Assembly (NCBI RefSeq): GCF_001434115.1
Contig: NZ_AZDW01000037.1
Location: forward strand, 48,973 to 112,972
Reading direction: 5' to 3'
Length of the DNA: 64,000 nt
Source: Levilactobacillus zymae DSM 19395
GTDB lineage: Bacteria > Bacillota > Bacilli > Lactobacillales > Lactobacillaceae
The translations under genes were made by a program, and so were the position numbers. Shown one piece after another: positions 27,259-36,446 of this stretch. Below the pieces are notes generated by a model. It ran no database searches, was not told the origin of the DNA, and saw nothing but the letters and a program-made list of their open reading frames with translations. Positions within the stretch are counted from its first letter, which is position 1, and every line of letters starts with the position of its first letter.

Positions 27259-27302
27259 GGCATCATCCACTCTCCTGAGAGAAGTGGGTGATGCCTTTTT
27301 TT
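27259..27302 (+). terminator. Terminator after azlD
   Basis: GGCATCATCCACT pairs with AGTGGGTGATGCC, then seven Ts. Confidence 0.92.
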
Positions 27303-27440
27303 ATTAAAAATGTAATTAATGGGGTATTCGTATCTTTGATTGAAAATAGAGCGCATTGCAGGTACAATTAATGAAAACAAGTTAATGCAAAACTGCAATA
27401 GACGAGATTCAAAATGCTGCTATGACGGCTTTTGTTTAGT
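27303..27440 (+). promoter_or_regulatory. Probable CRISPR leader
   Basis: AT-rich 138-nt stretch directly before the first intact repeat. Repeats decay at the other end, which places the leader here. Confidence 0.6.
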
Positions 27441-27775
27441 GTATTCCCCACACGTGTGGGGGTGATTCCGTATCGTCGATACGCTAGCTGTCCTGGTGTC
27501 AGTATTCCCCACACGTGTGGGGGTGATTCCGACCGGGGACCAAACGGACTATGCTAGGGCAAGTATTCCCCACACGTGTGGGGGTGATTCCCCCAGTGTC
27601 TTTAAAAATCTGTTTTGCGGAGAGTATTCCCCACACGTGTGGGGGTGATTCTTGTACCTACTTGACGTTTTATTTTCAACCAGAGTATTCCCCACACATG
27701 TGGGGGTGGACCCTTATCATTGGTCTATGTTTGTTGTACATGGCTTATATTCCCTACACGTGTGGAGGGTGATTC
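27441..27775 (+). CRISPR. Orphan type I-E-like CRISPR array, 6 repeats
   Basis: 28-nt repeats (GTATTCCCCACACG followed by TGTGGGGGTGATTC) start at 27441, 27502, 27563 and 27624 and are identical, with 33-nt spacers. Copies at 27685 and 27747 are degenerate: the fifth has ACATG in its centre and GGACC at its end; the sixth begins ATATTCCCTA and has an inserted A giving GGAGGGTGAT. Spacer 1 starts with an internal dyad CGTATC/GATACG. No cas genes are present in the window, so function would depend on Cas proteins encoded elsewhere. Confidence 0.93.
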
Positions 27776-27778
27776 TCA

Positions 27779-27853
27779 TTGATTGCATTAGCTGAAATTA
27801 TTATCGGTCTGTGTCTGCTGTATATGGCCTTTTCTGTACTAACTGGTCATTAA
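27779..27853 (+). CDS. 24-aa hydrophobic peptide gene overlapping the CRISPR end
   Basis: TTG start 9 nt after GGAGGGTGA, a near-perfect ribosome site formed by the last, altered CRISPR repeat. The peptide is one amphipathic/hydrophobic helix containing IIIGLCLLYMAFSV. Ten codons (27800-27829) match ten codons at 27716-27745 with seven synonymous changes and no amino acid change, which supports real translation. A strong terminator follows directly. No known family recognised; a membrane micropeptide or toxin-like peptide is possible. Confidence 0.55.
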   Translation: MIALAEIIIGLCLLYMAFSVLTGH

Positions 27854-27899
27854 AAAGCTTACCCACTACGCTGATCAGACGTAGTGGGTAAGCTTTTTT
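27852..27899. terminator. Bidirectional terminator, peptide gene / cfa
   Basis: AAAAAGCTTACCCACTAC pairs with GTAGTGGGTAAGCTTTTTT, an 18-bp stem with A and T runs, serving both converging genes. Confidence 0.95.
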
Positions 27900-27937
27900 A
27901 TGATGTTACGGTCCGCGGCCGCAACTAGTTTATCGAG

Positions 27938-29131
27938 TTAGTCAGTTACTTTATCCGTTTCGGCGTACATGTAGTCCCGCGTCATCGGTAACATCCGGGC
28001 GGAAGGCCCCTTGGAAATCAAGTATTGAATTACGTCGATGTTACCGGACTTGAAGGATGCTGCACAGGCCTGTAAGTACAGGTCCCACATGCGGACAAAC
28101 TTGTCGTCGAACATCTTGGCGACTTCTTCGCGGTGTTGATTGAAGTTTTGATCCCAGATTTCCACGGTCTTTTGGTAGTGTCGGCGCAGGGGTTCCATAT
28201 CATCGATTTGTAAGCCGTTTTCGATGATGTGGGTCGTGTTTTCCACCAGACCAGGCACGTAGCCACCGGGGAAAATCCACTTGTTCAACCAGCCATTGTT
28301 GGCGCCACCCTGTTGCCGGGTGATTCCGTGAATTAGAGCTACACCGTCGTTCATCAGGTACTTCTGGACACAATTGAAGTATTCACCCAAGTTTTCGGCG
28401 CCGACGTGTTCGAACATCCCCACAGAGGTGATGTAGTCCCACTGTTCGTTGCCCAATTCCCGGTAGTCTTCCAACCGAACTTCGGCGACGTCTTGGAGAC
28501 CCTCGTCGTTAATCCGTTGGGTCACGTAGTCGTACTGTTCCTGACTCAGGGTGATTCCCGTGACGTGTAAGCCGTATTCTTTAGCGGCCGTAAGCATCAA
28601 CGTACCCCAGCCACAACCGATATCCAGAAGCGTTTTACCCGGTTGGGGGTTGAGCTTCTTGATGATGTGGTGGACCTTGTTGACTTGAGCGGTCTCCAGG
28701 TCATCGTCGGGCGTCTCGAAGTAGGCACACGAGTAGGTCATGGTGCTGTCCAGCCAGAGTTGGTAGAAGTTGTTACCGATGTCGTAATGGTTCTGAACGT
28801 CGGCCTTACTTTCCTTTTCGGTGTGTTTTTGCTTCGGCAAGAAGTGAATGTACTTCTTATTATGGAAGAAGCTGTCCGCATTTTCGTAGGCGGCCGTCAG
28901 CAGGTCTTCGATACTGCCGTCGATTTCAATCGTGCCGTCCATGATGGCTTCCCCCAACGCGATGGATGCGTTCCGGGAGATTTCCTTGACCGGAATGGCC
29001 TGGTGGATGGTGATCGTGTTGGCGGGCGTGCCGGTCCCGTAGACGTCACTGGTACCGTCCCAGTAATTTACGCGGACGGGGATGTTGAAGGTGTGGCTAA
29101 GAAACGTTTTGTAAAAAGTTTTTTCAAGCAT
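27938..29131 (-). CDS. cfa: Cyclopropane-fatty-acyl-phospholipid synthase
   Basis: SAM-dependent methylene transfer to unsaturated acyl chains of membrane lipids (lactobacillic acid formation), an acid/stress adaptation. [33 protein letters not shown] is the SAM site, preceded by [16 protein letters not shown] and TYSCAYF and followed by VGMFEHVG, with late GGYVPG. ATG 29131 (397 aa) has AAAGGA upstream and is preferred over an upstream GTG/ATG. A TATAAT at 29187-29192 (minus strand) is the likely -10. Confidence 0.94.
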   Translation of the reverse strand: MLEKTFYKTFLSHTFNIPVRVNYWDGTSDVYGTGTPANTITIHQAIPVKEISRNASIALGEAIMDGTIEIDGSIEDLLTAAYENADSFFHNKKYIHFLPKQKHTEKESKADVQNHYDIGNNFYQLWLDSTMTYSCAYFETPDDDLETAQVNKVHHIIKKLNPQPGKTLLDIGCGWGTLMLTAAKEYGLHVTGITLSQEQYDYVTQRINDEGLQDVAEVRLEDYRELGNEQWDYITSVGMFEHVGAENLGEYFNCVQKYLMNDGVALIHGITRQQGGANNGWLNKWIFPGGYVPGLVENTTHIIENGLQIDDMEPLRRHYQKTVEIWDQNFNQHREEVAKMFDDKFVRMWDLYLQACAASFKSGNIDVIQYLISKGPSARMLPMTRDYMYAETDKVTD

Positions 29132-29186
29132 GTCAGGGGTCCTTTCTGGTTTGTCTTCCAATTAAGGAAAACGAAATTACTTCGCC

Positions 29187-29192
29187 ATTATA
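29187..29192 (-). promoter_or_regulatory. -10 box of cfa
   Basis: Perfect TATAAT on the minus strand, about 55 nt upstream of the cfa start; the -35 (TACGTT at 17 nt) is weak. Confidence 0.5.
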
Positions 29193-29327
29193 CGCCTTTA
29201 CCCCGGGGCAACGTAAGGGCTGCGACTCAGTGTAACCGCTTAACCAGCGATGAAGTTTGCAAATTTACCGGATTTACCAAATGAGCATGGTATAATGAAA
29301 CTACAAAAACCAGCGGAGGTCTTCACT

Positions 29328-30254
29328 TTGAAAAAATGGGTATGGGTCGTCGCGACAATCGTGGTTGCATTGCTCATCGGTGGCTATGCTTACTCCAACC
29401 ACCACGCGACCGCGAAGGAATATCAAGCGGCAATGACGAACGGGCGGACAGCCTTAAAGAATAAAGATTACACGCAAGCCGAAAGCTACTTTCAGAACGC
29501 TTTGAAGCGGCGGTTGAACGATCGGACCGCGCAAACGTACTTAACGCAAACGCAACGGTTCGTGTCCGGGGAGAACGCCATGGATGCGCGCAAGTTTGGG
29601 CACGCCCAAGCCCGCTACCAGACGGTCAAGACTACCAAGAATGGGTCAACGGTGCTGGTAAACCGCGCGACCAAGCGTTTGAAACAGGTCAAGGTGATTC
29701 GGGCGAACGTGGCTCAATTCAAGCAATTGTTAAGTAAGGCCCAAGATCAGAACCAAGCCTTAAATTACGGCACGTCGAACACCACGCTCGACGAGTTGTT
29801 CAACAACAGTAAGTTCCAACAGGTCTACTACAAGAACCTGTACGCCCAAGCGTTAGCTTTACGGAAGGCCAACAACGCGGGCCAGACCAGTGTGGTGACT
29901 AACCGTAGTTCCGCTGCCACGAGTACCACGGGATCGGGCACCACTACCAGCAGCAGTAGTGCGACGACGGGCACGACCAGCAACAGCAGCAGTAATGGCG
30001 CGTCATTGACGTCGTCAGAATCCGCGGCCGCCCAAAACTACCAGGGGTCCAACGAATACACCGTCACTAAGAAACAAAAGGAACTGAACGGGAAGGTCAT
30101 TACGGCCGGACAAATCAGCTCCGCGCGGCAGACAATCAATGCGGCTGGCGGTCAAGCCGACGCCATGAGTGATCAGGATGTTCGGGTGGCTTTACAGCAG
30201 GCGAATAAAAAGGGTCTATCGTTGACCAAGTACACACAACAATATTTGAAATAA
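29328..30254 (+). CDS. Membrane-anchored protein with TPR-like region
   Basis: 308 aa from TTG 29328 (GGAGG 9 nt upstream). Uncleaved N-terminal anchor (KKWVWVVATIVVALLIGGYAY), then TPR-like helices (YQAAMTNGRTALKNKDYTQ, AESYFQNALKRRLND), a Ser/Thr-rich linker at about residues 195-255, and a C-terminal helical region. Located outside the membrane. The TATAAT at 29291-29296, extended by TGG, is its -10. Specific role unknown. Confidence 0.7.
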   Translation: MKKWVWVVATIVVALLIGGYAYSNHHATAKEYQAAMTNGRTALKNKDYTQAESYFQNALKRRLNDRTAQTYLTQTQRFVSGENAMDARKFGHAQARYQTVKTTKNGSTVLVNRATKRLKQVKVIRANVAQFKQLLSKAQDQNQALNYGTSNTTLDELFNNSKFQQVYYKNLYAQALALRKANNAGQTSVVTNRSSAATSTTGSGTTTSSSSATTGTTSNSSSNGASLTSSESAAAQNYQGSNEYTVTKKQKELNGKVITAGQISSARQTINAAGGQADAMSDQDVRVALQQANKKGLSLTKYTQQYLK

Positions 30255-30261
30255 AGACATG

Positions 30262-30287
30262 ACGTCACTTTCGGGTGGCGTTTTTTT
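30262..30287 (+). terminator. Terminator after TPR-like gene
   Basis: ACGTCAC pairs with GTGGCGT, then seven Ts. Confidence 0.8.
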
Positions 30288-30640
30288 GATGGGTGACTTA
30301 ATTAACCGAGTGATTGGCAGTACCTTTCAATTAATCGTATGATAAACTAACCAGCGATTCAGAAGGAAACCGGACTATTTACGACTAAGTATTTGCTTCT
30401 AGTTAATTAATTGATGGGTAATGTAGTTTGTAAAGTTAGTTTACGAGCAGTTAGAAAGTTTTCTGACGGCACTTATCGTGATTTGACGCACAAAACGTCA
30501 AGTCTACCAGTGGTTTGGGGGGTATTTTACCGCCCCAAAAGCCGGTTTGGCGGTGAGTCATTATTTACCCGCTATTGGTAAGGGAGGTTTACTATAGTAA
30601 TAGGTCCACAAACCAATTACACTGTAAGGGGGGTAAGGTG
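30288..30640. other. Long upstream region of the ROK regulator
   Basis: No ORF in the first 350 nt. TAGTTTGTAAAGTTAGTTTAC near 30424 contains XylR-like half-sites in direct orientation. A hairpin TTTGGGG/CCCCAAA lies at about 30516-30540. Likely promoter and operator zone. Confidence 0.35.
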
Positions 30641-30727
30641 GTGTGGCACCGGTTAACCAGAATTGTGACGATCTTGGGGGGTCAAGCGATTCTACTCGGT
30701 TTAAAAACGGCGGAGCGTCGCGGTTAG
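30641..30727 (+). CDS. Possible 28-aa leader peptide before ROK gene
   Basis: GTG start 7 nt after AAGGGGGG. The peptide is short and partly hydrophobic with basic ends (MWHRLTRIVTILGGQ to TAERRG). Its stop codon abuts the GGAGG of the ROK gene, so it could couple or attenuate translation. No homologue recognised. Confidence 0.3.
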   Translation: MWHRLTRIVTILGGQAILLGLKTAERRG

Positions 30728-30754
30728 TCGGAGGTCCAACATCACTACCAAATT

Positions 30755-31939
30755 ATGATTATTAATAAGCACATCATGCGGACGACGAACGAAAAGCAGG
30801 TATTGCAACAGATTGTCAACGCTGGACCAATTTCGCGGAGTCAGATTTCACGGAACCTGAGTCTCAACAAGGTGACGGTCTCAGACATTTATAGTGAGTT
30901 GCTTCACGAAGGCTTGATTCGCGAAGTTGGGCACGGCGTTAGTACGCGGAATGGTGGCCGGAAACCGGTGATGGCGTTACTCAACGTGGACTATGGGTAC
31001 GTGATCAGCATCAACTTGTTACGGCAACGGTTCACCATGTTGGCCTGTCGGTTAGATGGTAAATCCGAAGATTATACCAGTGTGTCGACACGGAACGTGG
31101 ACCTCACGTCCGTACTCGACATGATTGAAGAACACATTCGGCAAATGATGGGTGACCGGGATACCCGGTTACTCGGATTGTCCTTTGGCTTAGACGGTGT
31201 GATTTACGAAAACCAAATTTTGAACGCCGGGCTCAACGGGTTGAAGGACTTCGACCTGGCTAAGTACTTCGGCGATAAGTTCAACGTGCCGGTGGTCCTA
31301 GAAAACCTGGCCAACGAAGCGGCCATCTTCGAACGGGACTTCTCCGGCGAAGGGGTCTACGAAAACCTGATCTCGGTCACCATTCGCGACCAGGTTAGCG
31401 CCGGCATCATCACCAACGGTCACCTGTACCGCGGGCACCGCGGCGAGGCTGGCGTGATTGGTAAGTGTCCGCTGGCCGATCGCTACCAGGAACAGAACCA
31501 CGAAACCGTGAACCACTACGTTTCTGAAACCAGCGTGCTCAAGCGCATCATGGCTTATCAGAAACTCGACCGGGTCGACGTGAACCGGATTCGGCGCGAC
31601 TACCTGGGACACCAACCGGAATTATTGGCGATCCTGGACGAATTTTCCTACTACCTGGCCAAGGTTCTCGCCAACATCTCCAGTAGTTTCGCGCCGGACG
31701 CGATTTTATTGAACGCGCCGATTCTAGAACTCCTACCGGAACTGATGGATGACGTGCGCGGTTACGTCGACAAGTTGGCGATTCCGCGTAAGGCGCCGTT
31801 GCTGCTGACCAAGAACGCCAAGGAAGCCTCCTTGATGGGTGGCGCATCGGCCATCATTCACCGGGTCTTAGCCCTGGACGATCTCCAATTGACGTTTAGA
31901 AACGAGCGGCCGGTGGTCCTCGAACAAATTGAATCTTAG
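30755..31939 (+). CDS. ROK-family transcriptional regulator (XylR/NagC-like)
   Basis: 394 aa. Winged-helix at the N terminus (ISRSQISRNLSLNKVTVSDIYSEL), then a ROK sugar-kinase-like domain with SFGLDGVI, ENLANEAAIFE and GHRGEAGVIG. The ROK zinc motif CxCGxxGCxE is missing: the region reads KCPLADRYQEQN. No sugar genes are adjacent, so the effector is unknown. The ribosome site GGAGG is about 20 nt from ATG 30755, so the start is uncertain. Confidence 0.85.
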   Translation: MIINKHIMRTTNEKQVLQQIVNAGPISRSQISRNLSLNKVTVSDIYSELLHEGLIREVGHGVSTRNGGRKPVMALLNVDYGYVISINLLRQRFTMLACRLDGKSEDYTSVSTRNVDLTSVLDMIEEHIRQMMGDRDTRLLGLSFGLDGVIYENQILNAGLNGLKDFDLAKYFGDKFNVPVVLENLANEAAIFERDFSGEGVYENLISVTIRDQVSAGIITNGHLYRGHRGEAGVIGKCPLADRYQEQNHETVNHYVSETSVLKRIMAYQKLDRVDVNRIRRDYLGHQPELLAILDEFSYYLAKVLANISSSFAPDAILLNAPILELLPELMDDVRGYVDKLAIPRKAPLLLTKNAKEASLMGGASAIIHRVLALDDLQLTFRNERPVVLEQIES

Positions 31940-31959
31940 TACGCTGAAGTTTACAGCGG

Positions 31960-31986
31960 GACCCGTCAATTTTGGCGGGTCTTTTT
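31960..31986 (+). terminator. Terminator after ROK gene
   Basis: GACCCGTC pairs with GGCGGGTC (small mismatch), then five Ts. Confidence 0.75.
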
Positions 31987-32142
31987 GATTGGATGACGGC
32001 ACCGCAATTTTTGAGCGGCCTAACGACGACAATTGCGTCTACGGTGGGCTGGTGAGACGACCCGCTACTTGGTTTTAAAGATCTGGCGTTGGTAGATTAG
32101 TCTGCCGTTGGGGAAATCCTTAGGGAAATGGGGGCGTTGCGG

Positions 32143-32148
32143 TATAAT
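32143..32148 (+). promoter_or_regulatory. -10 box of AI-2E-family gene
   Basis: Perfect TATAAT about 35 nt before the TTG start; -35 not clear. Confidence 0.5.
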
Positions 32149-32181
32149 GAAAGCTGACTAAAAGAGTGGGGGGATTCGACC

Positions 32182-33288
32182 TTGAATTTATGGGAACGGT
32201 TTACAACGAACATTCGCTTACGCCGCTTCGTGGTGCTAGCTTTTATCATCCTAATCCTGTGGCTGGTCCGCAGCGAAATGAACACGATTCTACTGACCTT
32301 TATCTTTACCTTTCTGGTGCTTCAGCTGGTCAAGTTCGTGCGCCGGCACGTCAAGATTCCGACGCAACTGATCGTGGTGCTGACCTACGTGATCATCTTG
32401 GGCGGGCTGTATTGGGCCGTGACCACGTATCTGCCCCAGATTGTGACGTCGTCGGTCCACGGAATTGAGAAACTCTACAAGTTTTATCAAAATCCGGACA
32501 ATGACACCAACCAGATTGCCCGTTGGGTGACCAACTACATCAGTACCTCGGACCTGCTGGGACAGGTGCAAAACGGCGCCAAGGTCGTCTTGAACTACGT
32601 CTCAACCATCGGCTCGTTTGGCTTGACGGTCTTCATGTCGATGATCCTCAGCTTCTTCTTTACCATCGAAAGCAAGCAGATGACGGCCTTTTCCCAACGG
32701 TTTTTGACCAGTACCTACGGCTGGGTCTTCCAGGATATCAAGTTCTTCGCCGATAAATTTATCAATACCTTCGGCGTGGTGCTGGAGGCTCAATTCTTCA
32801 TCGCGATGTGCAACACCGTGATTACCACGGCCATTCTGGCCATCATGAAGATGCCGCAGTTGCCAACGCTGGCGATTATGATTTTTATCCTCAGCCTGGT
32901 GCCGGTGGCCGGGGTCATCGTGTCGGTGATTCCACTGGCCGTGCTGGGATATTCCGTGGGCGGCTACCGCTACATCGTCTATATCTTAGTGATGATCGTG
33001 GTGGTCCACGCGTTAGAAGCCTACGTCTTGAATCCCAAGTTCATGTCTAGCCGGACGGAGCTGCCCATCTTCTACACCTTCGTGGTGTTGTTGGCGGGCG
33101 AACAACTCTTCGGCGTTTGGGGCCTGATCGTGGGGGTTCCCATTTTCACCTTCTTCCTCGATATCTTGGGTGTGCGGCCGGTCCACGGATTACACCCGGG
33201 CGTCGACGTCGAGAAGCTCCGCCAATACCGGCAAACGCACGGGAAACGGCGGCACCATCACGACGATGACCAGGACCATTCCGAATAA
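32182..33288 (+). CDS. AI-2E family transporter (PerM-like)
   Basis: 368 aa, about seven to eight membrane segments, with the conserved C-terminal block LSLVPVAGVIVSVIPLAVLGY and NPKFMSSRTELPIFYTFVVLLAGEQLFGVWGLIVGVP that defines the family. Members have been linked to AI-2 export, Na+/H+ antiport or unknown roles; none can be assigned here. The tail is His/Asp-rich (KRRHHHDDDQDH). TTG start with GGGGGG upstream. Confidence 0.88.
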   Translation: MNLWERFTTNIRLRRFVVLAFIILILWLVRSEMNTILLTFIFTFLVLQLVKFVRRHVKIPTQLIVVLTYVIILGGLYWAVTTYLPQIVTSSVHGIEKLYKFYQNPDNDTNQIARWVTNYISTSDLLGQVQNGAKVVLNYVSTIGSFGLTVFMSMILSFFFTIESKQMTAFSQRFLTSTYGWVFQDIKFFADKFINTFGVVLEAQFFIAMCNTVITTAILAIMKMPQLPTLAIMIFILSLVPVAGVIVSVIPLAVLGYSVGGYRYIVYILVMIVVVHALEAYVLNPKFMSSRTELPIFYTFVVLLAGEQLFGVWGLIVGVPIFTFFLDILGVRPVHGLHPGVDVEKLRQYRQTHGKRRHHHDDDQDHSE

Positions 33289-33299
33289 TAAATGAAGTA

Positions 33300-33333
33300 A
33301 CGGTGACTTTCTGCGGAGAGTCACCGTTTTTTT
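33300..33333 (+). terminator. Terminator after AI-2E-family gene
   Basis: ACGGTGACT pairs with AGTCACCGT, then seven Ts. Confidence 0.9.
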
Positions 33334-33480
33334 GAGAGGTAGTTAAGCCGCATCAGTTGTCTAACCAGGGGGTAATCCATCGGTAAAGTTATCATCGGTT
33401 CTTGGGCGGGGCTACGCTGAAGATGAACAGTTCGACCAATGTCTTTTCTAAGGCGTTGGGCCCAAAAAGGGGGAGTTCTA

Positions 33481-35061
33481 ATGCGCAGATTACGTCAGAT
33501 CATCATGACGAGTTTGTCTGCCATGATTATGGGAATTATCCCGTTAGCCATCCCAGTGACGACACAAGCTGCCACCACCCCTACGGCTAATTGGTCGGTC
33601 GATGTGAACGGTAATATCACCGGCCGGGATGCGAACAATTATCCCAATCAGTTGACCTGGAACGTCGGTTTCAACTCGACCGGTCAAGATTTGGGAAGTG
33701 CGAGTTTGGTCAACACGTTGAGTCCGGGACAGGCTTACGTCCCCGGTAGCGTCACGGCAACTACCGGGACGTTTAATGCCGATGGATCCTTCAGCAGTAC
33801 CGGCGGCCACGAATTAACACCGACGGTCACCGTGAACGGCACCACCACGTTAGGCCAACAACTGACGGTGGCGTTTAGCGACGTGAACGCGCCGATCGCG
33901 GTCTATTACCGAACTACACCCCAAGTCAGTGGGTTAAACGGTAACTGGATGGCGACGGCCGAAGTTGCCGGGCACGCCAGCACGAGTCAAATCAACTGGG
34001 ACGGCCTGACCGACTCAGATCCGGTCAAGACGCCAACGAGTTCTTCAACGGCGTCCTCATCGAGTTTGTCCAGCAGTTCTAGTTCGTCGGCCCCCGCTAA
34101 GGCGCCGGCTTCTTCCACCGTGACGAGTCACGCAACGACCACGGTCACCGTGGGCGGCAGTGGCATGACCGATGGTGCCGGTGGCGGCGTTGACGAAGAT
34201 AGTTCGTCTAGCGAGCCAATGACCGATGGCGCTGGTGGCGATGTCGATGAAGATAGCTCCAATGAAGTCGACAGTTCATCCAGCAGTCACATGACTGACG
34301 GTGCTGGCGGCGGTGTCGATGAAGATAGCTCCAACGAAGTCGACAGTTCATCCAGCAGTCACATGACCGATGGCGCCGGTGGTGGCGTAGATGATTCTTC
34401 GGATGAATCCGCGGAATCCAGTAGCGAACCGAGTGCCTCTAGCTCCGCGACGATGCCTAGTGAACCTAGTGTGTCAAGCTCATCGAGTGCTTCTAGTTCA
34501 TCGAGTTCGTCGAGTTCTTCTAGCGTGATCAGTAGTTCGCAGTCGAGTCAATCGTCTTCTACACCGGTCACGGTTCCAAGCGAGTCGTCGAGTCAAACGT
34601 CATCGACGCCAAGTGTCACGGTACCCGGCACCTCATCGAGTACCTCGAGTTCTGCGACTAGCAGTAGCGCCGTTTCCAGTATGCCGGGAATCTCCAGCAG
34701 TGCTGCTAGCTCCAGTGTCGCTTCGTCCGGTCAGGGCGTGCTGGCACCGGGGATGAGCTCGAGTTCGAGTGCGCAATCGAGTCAACCGGTTACCGGTGGT
34801 CAAAGTGCTACGGTGCCGGCCAACAGCGGTACGGTCGCTGGGTTACCACAATCCGGGACTCAAGCGGCAATTGCTGGTTCACAATCCGTAACGCAGCCCA
34901 ATGCCATGACTAGTGGTTCTGCGGTCAGTGCCGCATTGCCCGTTACGGCTACGGGACGTTTGCCACAAACTAATGACGCCACCAACTATGCTGGCGTGGT
35001 CTTCGGTGGTTTGATGATCATCGGGTTAGGCCTCGCGTTTGTCAGTCGTAAGCAACCTTAA
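33481..35061 (+). CDS. Serine-rich LPQTN cell-wall-anchored adhesin
   Basis: 526 aa. Signal peptide to about residue 30; an adhesin-type domain (about 33-178; TWNVGFNSTGQDLG, AYVPGSVTATTGTF) that also occurs in the 54578 protein; a long Ser-rich region (about 180-470) containing four Asp/Gly units beginning MTDGAGGGVDED; then LPQTN at about 493, a membrane helix and RKQP tail. A sortase substrate; the Ser-rich stalk is a candidate for O-glycosylation. ATG 33481 follows GGGGGAGTTCTA. Confidence 0.88.
   Translation: MRRLRQIIMTSLSAMIMGIIPLAIPVTTQAATTPTANWSVDVNGNITGRDANNYPNQLTWNVGFNSTGQDLGSASLVNTLSPGQAYVPGSVTATTGTFNADGSFSSTGGHELTPTVTVNGTTTLGQQLTVAFSDVNAPIAVYYRTTPQVSGLNGNWMATAEVAGHASTSQINWDGLTDSDPVKTPTSSSTASSSSLSSSSSSSAPAKAPASSTVTSHATTTVTVGGSGMTDGAGGGVDEDSSSSEPMTDGAGGDVDEDSSNEVDSSSSSHMTDGAGGGVDEDSSNEVDSSSSSHMTDGAGGGVDDSSDESAESSSEPSASSSATMPSEPSVSSSSSASSSSSSSSSSSVISSSQSSQSSSTPVTVPSESSSQTSSTPSVTVPGTSSSTSSSATSSSAVSSMPGISSSAASSSVASSGQGVLAPGMSSSSSAQSSQPVTGGQSATVPANSGTVAGLPQSGTQAAIAGSQSVTQPNAMTSGSAVSAALPVTATGRLPQTNDATNYAGVVFGGLMIIGLGLAFVSRKQP
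34165..34410 (+). repeat. Asp/Gly-rich tandem repeats in the adhesin
   Basis: Four units of up to 24 codons (MTDGAGGGVDED then SSNEVDSSSSSH). Units 2 and 3 are nearly identical in DNA; 1 and 4 are shorter. Confidence 0.85.
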
Positions 35062-35226
35062 CTTAAATCAGTAAGCCAGATTGGGTGACCGACCTGGCTT
35101 TTTGGGTCCAACGAGAAGAAAACGGTTACCTGGTGAACCGCGGGGTTAAAATGGGAATAATGCTGAAATTTCCGGGGAGATGGTGTAAAATAACAGGGTA
35201 AAACTAAGAAGAAAGAGGTCTAAATA

Positions 35227-35919
35227 ATGGCAAAATTAGTACTGATTCGCCACGGCCAAAGTGAATGGAACCTTTCCAACCAATTCACTGGCTGGGTTGA
35301 CGTTGACTTGAGTGAAAAGGGTGTCGAAGAAGCAAAGGCTGCTGGGAAGAAAGTTAAGGAAGCCGGCTTGGAATTCGATTACGCTTACACTTCAGTTCTG
35401 AAGCGGGCCATCAAGACGTTACACTACGTTTTGGAAGAATCCGACCAACTTTGGGTTCCAGAAACTAAGACGTGGCGTTTGAACGAACGGCACTATGGCG
35501 CATTACAAGGCTTAAACAAGAAGGAAACGGCTGAAAAGTACGGCGACGACCAAGTGCACATCTGGCGTCGGTCCTACGATGTGTTGCCTCCACTGTTGAG
35601 TGCTGATGACGAAGGTTCCGCTGTGAACGATCGTCGTTACGCTGACTTGGATCCAAACATCATCCCTGGTGGTGAAAACTTGAAGGTTACCTTGGAACGG
35701 GTTATGCCATTCTGGGAAGACCAAATCGCGCCTAAGTTGCTGGATGGCAAGAACGTCATCATCGCAGCCCACGGAAACTCATTACGTGCTTTAAGCAAGT
35801 ACATCGAACGGATCTCTGATGACGACATCATGGACCTCGAAATGGCGACTGGTGAACCAGTGGTTTACGACTTCGATGACAAGTTAAACATGACGAACAA
35901 GGTTAAGTTGGGCAAGTAA
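35227..35919 (+). CDS. gpmA: 2,3-bisphosphoglycerate-dependent phosphoglycerate mutase
   Basis: Glycolytic interconversion of 3- and 2-phosphoglycerate. [20 protein letters not shown] carries the phospho-His; [15 protein letters not shown] and [11 protein letters not shown] complete the active site. 230 aa, normal. GAAAGAGG precedes ATG. Codon use is more biased and T/A-rich at third positions than neighbours, consistent with high expression. Monocistronic. Confidence 0.97.
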   Translation: MAKLVLIRHGQSEWNLSNQFTGWVDVDLSEKGVEEAKAAGKKVKEAGLEFDYAYTSVLKRAIKTLHYVLEESDQLWVPETKTWRLNERHYGALQGLNKKETAEKYGDDQVHIWRRSYDVLPPLLSADDEGSAVNDRRYADLDPNIIPGGENLKVTLERVMPFWEDQIAPKLLDGKNVIIAAHGNSLRALSKYIERISDDDIMDLEMATGEPVVYDFDDKLNMTNKVKLGK

Positions 35920-35936
35920 TTGCCAGCTTAATTGAA

Positions 35937-35968
35937 GGCCGATCCGGCTTACGCAGGGTCGGCTTTTT
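35937..35968 (+). terminator. Terminator after gpmA
   Basis: GCCGATCC pairs with GGGTCGGC, then five Ts. Confidence 0.88.
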
Positions 35969-36180
35969 CGTGGGGAAAATTAGAGTGTGCCGCAGGGCGG
36001 TTAGGCAGTGAGCATTAACGGCATTAGGATGATTAGCCTGGGCTGGGCTAATTGGCCTAATGGGGTTAAGCGGAGCTGGCTGCCCGGTAGGTGCACGTTT
36101 CGACACCGGTGGTCACTAATTGGTCACTTTTGGTCGTTTAATTTAGGTTACTTGGGACTATTCGAGGGAGGGCTCTTTGG

Positions 36181-36399
36181 ATGTATGAGGTTGACGAGCT
36201 ACTGGAAGCTAAGCGTCAAATTGACTCAACGTTGCATAAGATTCGGGAGGTCGTGAAGACCTTTGAAGCTAAAGAGAATCCTAGTCGGTACAAGTCCCAG
36301 CTAACTTTGGCTAAACGGCGGTTGAAGGCCTTTGGGATAGCTAATCAATTGATTGAAGATAAGCTGGCTGAGTTAGAGAGTGACCACGGTGGACACTAA
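36181..36399 (+). CDS. Small helical protein of unknown function
   Basis: 72 aa, highly charged, predicted almost entirely helical (DELLEAKRQIDSTLHKIREVV, then KSQLTLAKRRLKAF) and likely coiled coil. GAGGGAGGG precedes ATG. Upstream at about 36112-36137 there are three spaced GGTC(A/G) repeats. It is followed about 45 bp later by another small ORF, probably co-transcribed. No family recognised. Confidence 0.6.
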   Translation: MYEVDELLEAKRQIDSTLHKIREVVKTFEAKENPSRYKSQLTLAKRRLKAFGIANQLIEDKLAELESDHGGH

Positions 36400-36446
36400 A
36401 CAGGCACCATTTAAACACAACTATAAGAGAAGAAAAGAGATTGAAT

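Noticed and set aside
27551..27772. 73-codon ORF across the CRISPR array
   Set aside because: Most of it is repeat and spacer translated by chance; only the last part overlaps the micropeptide-like duplication, which is reported separately.
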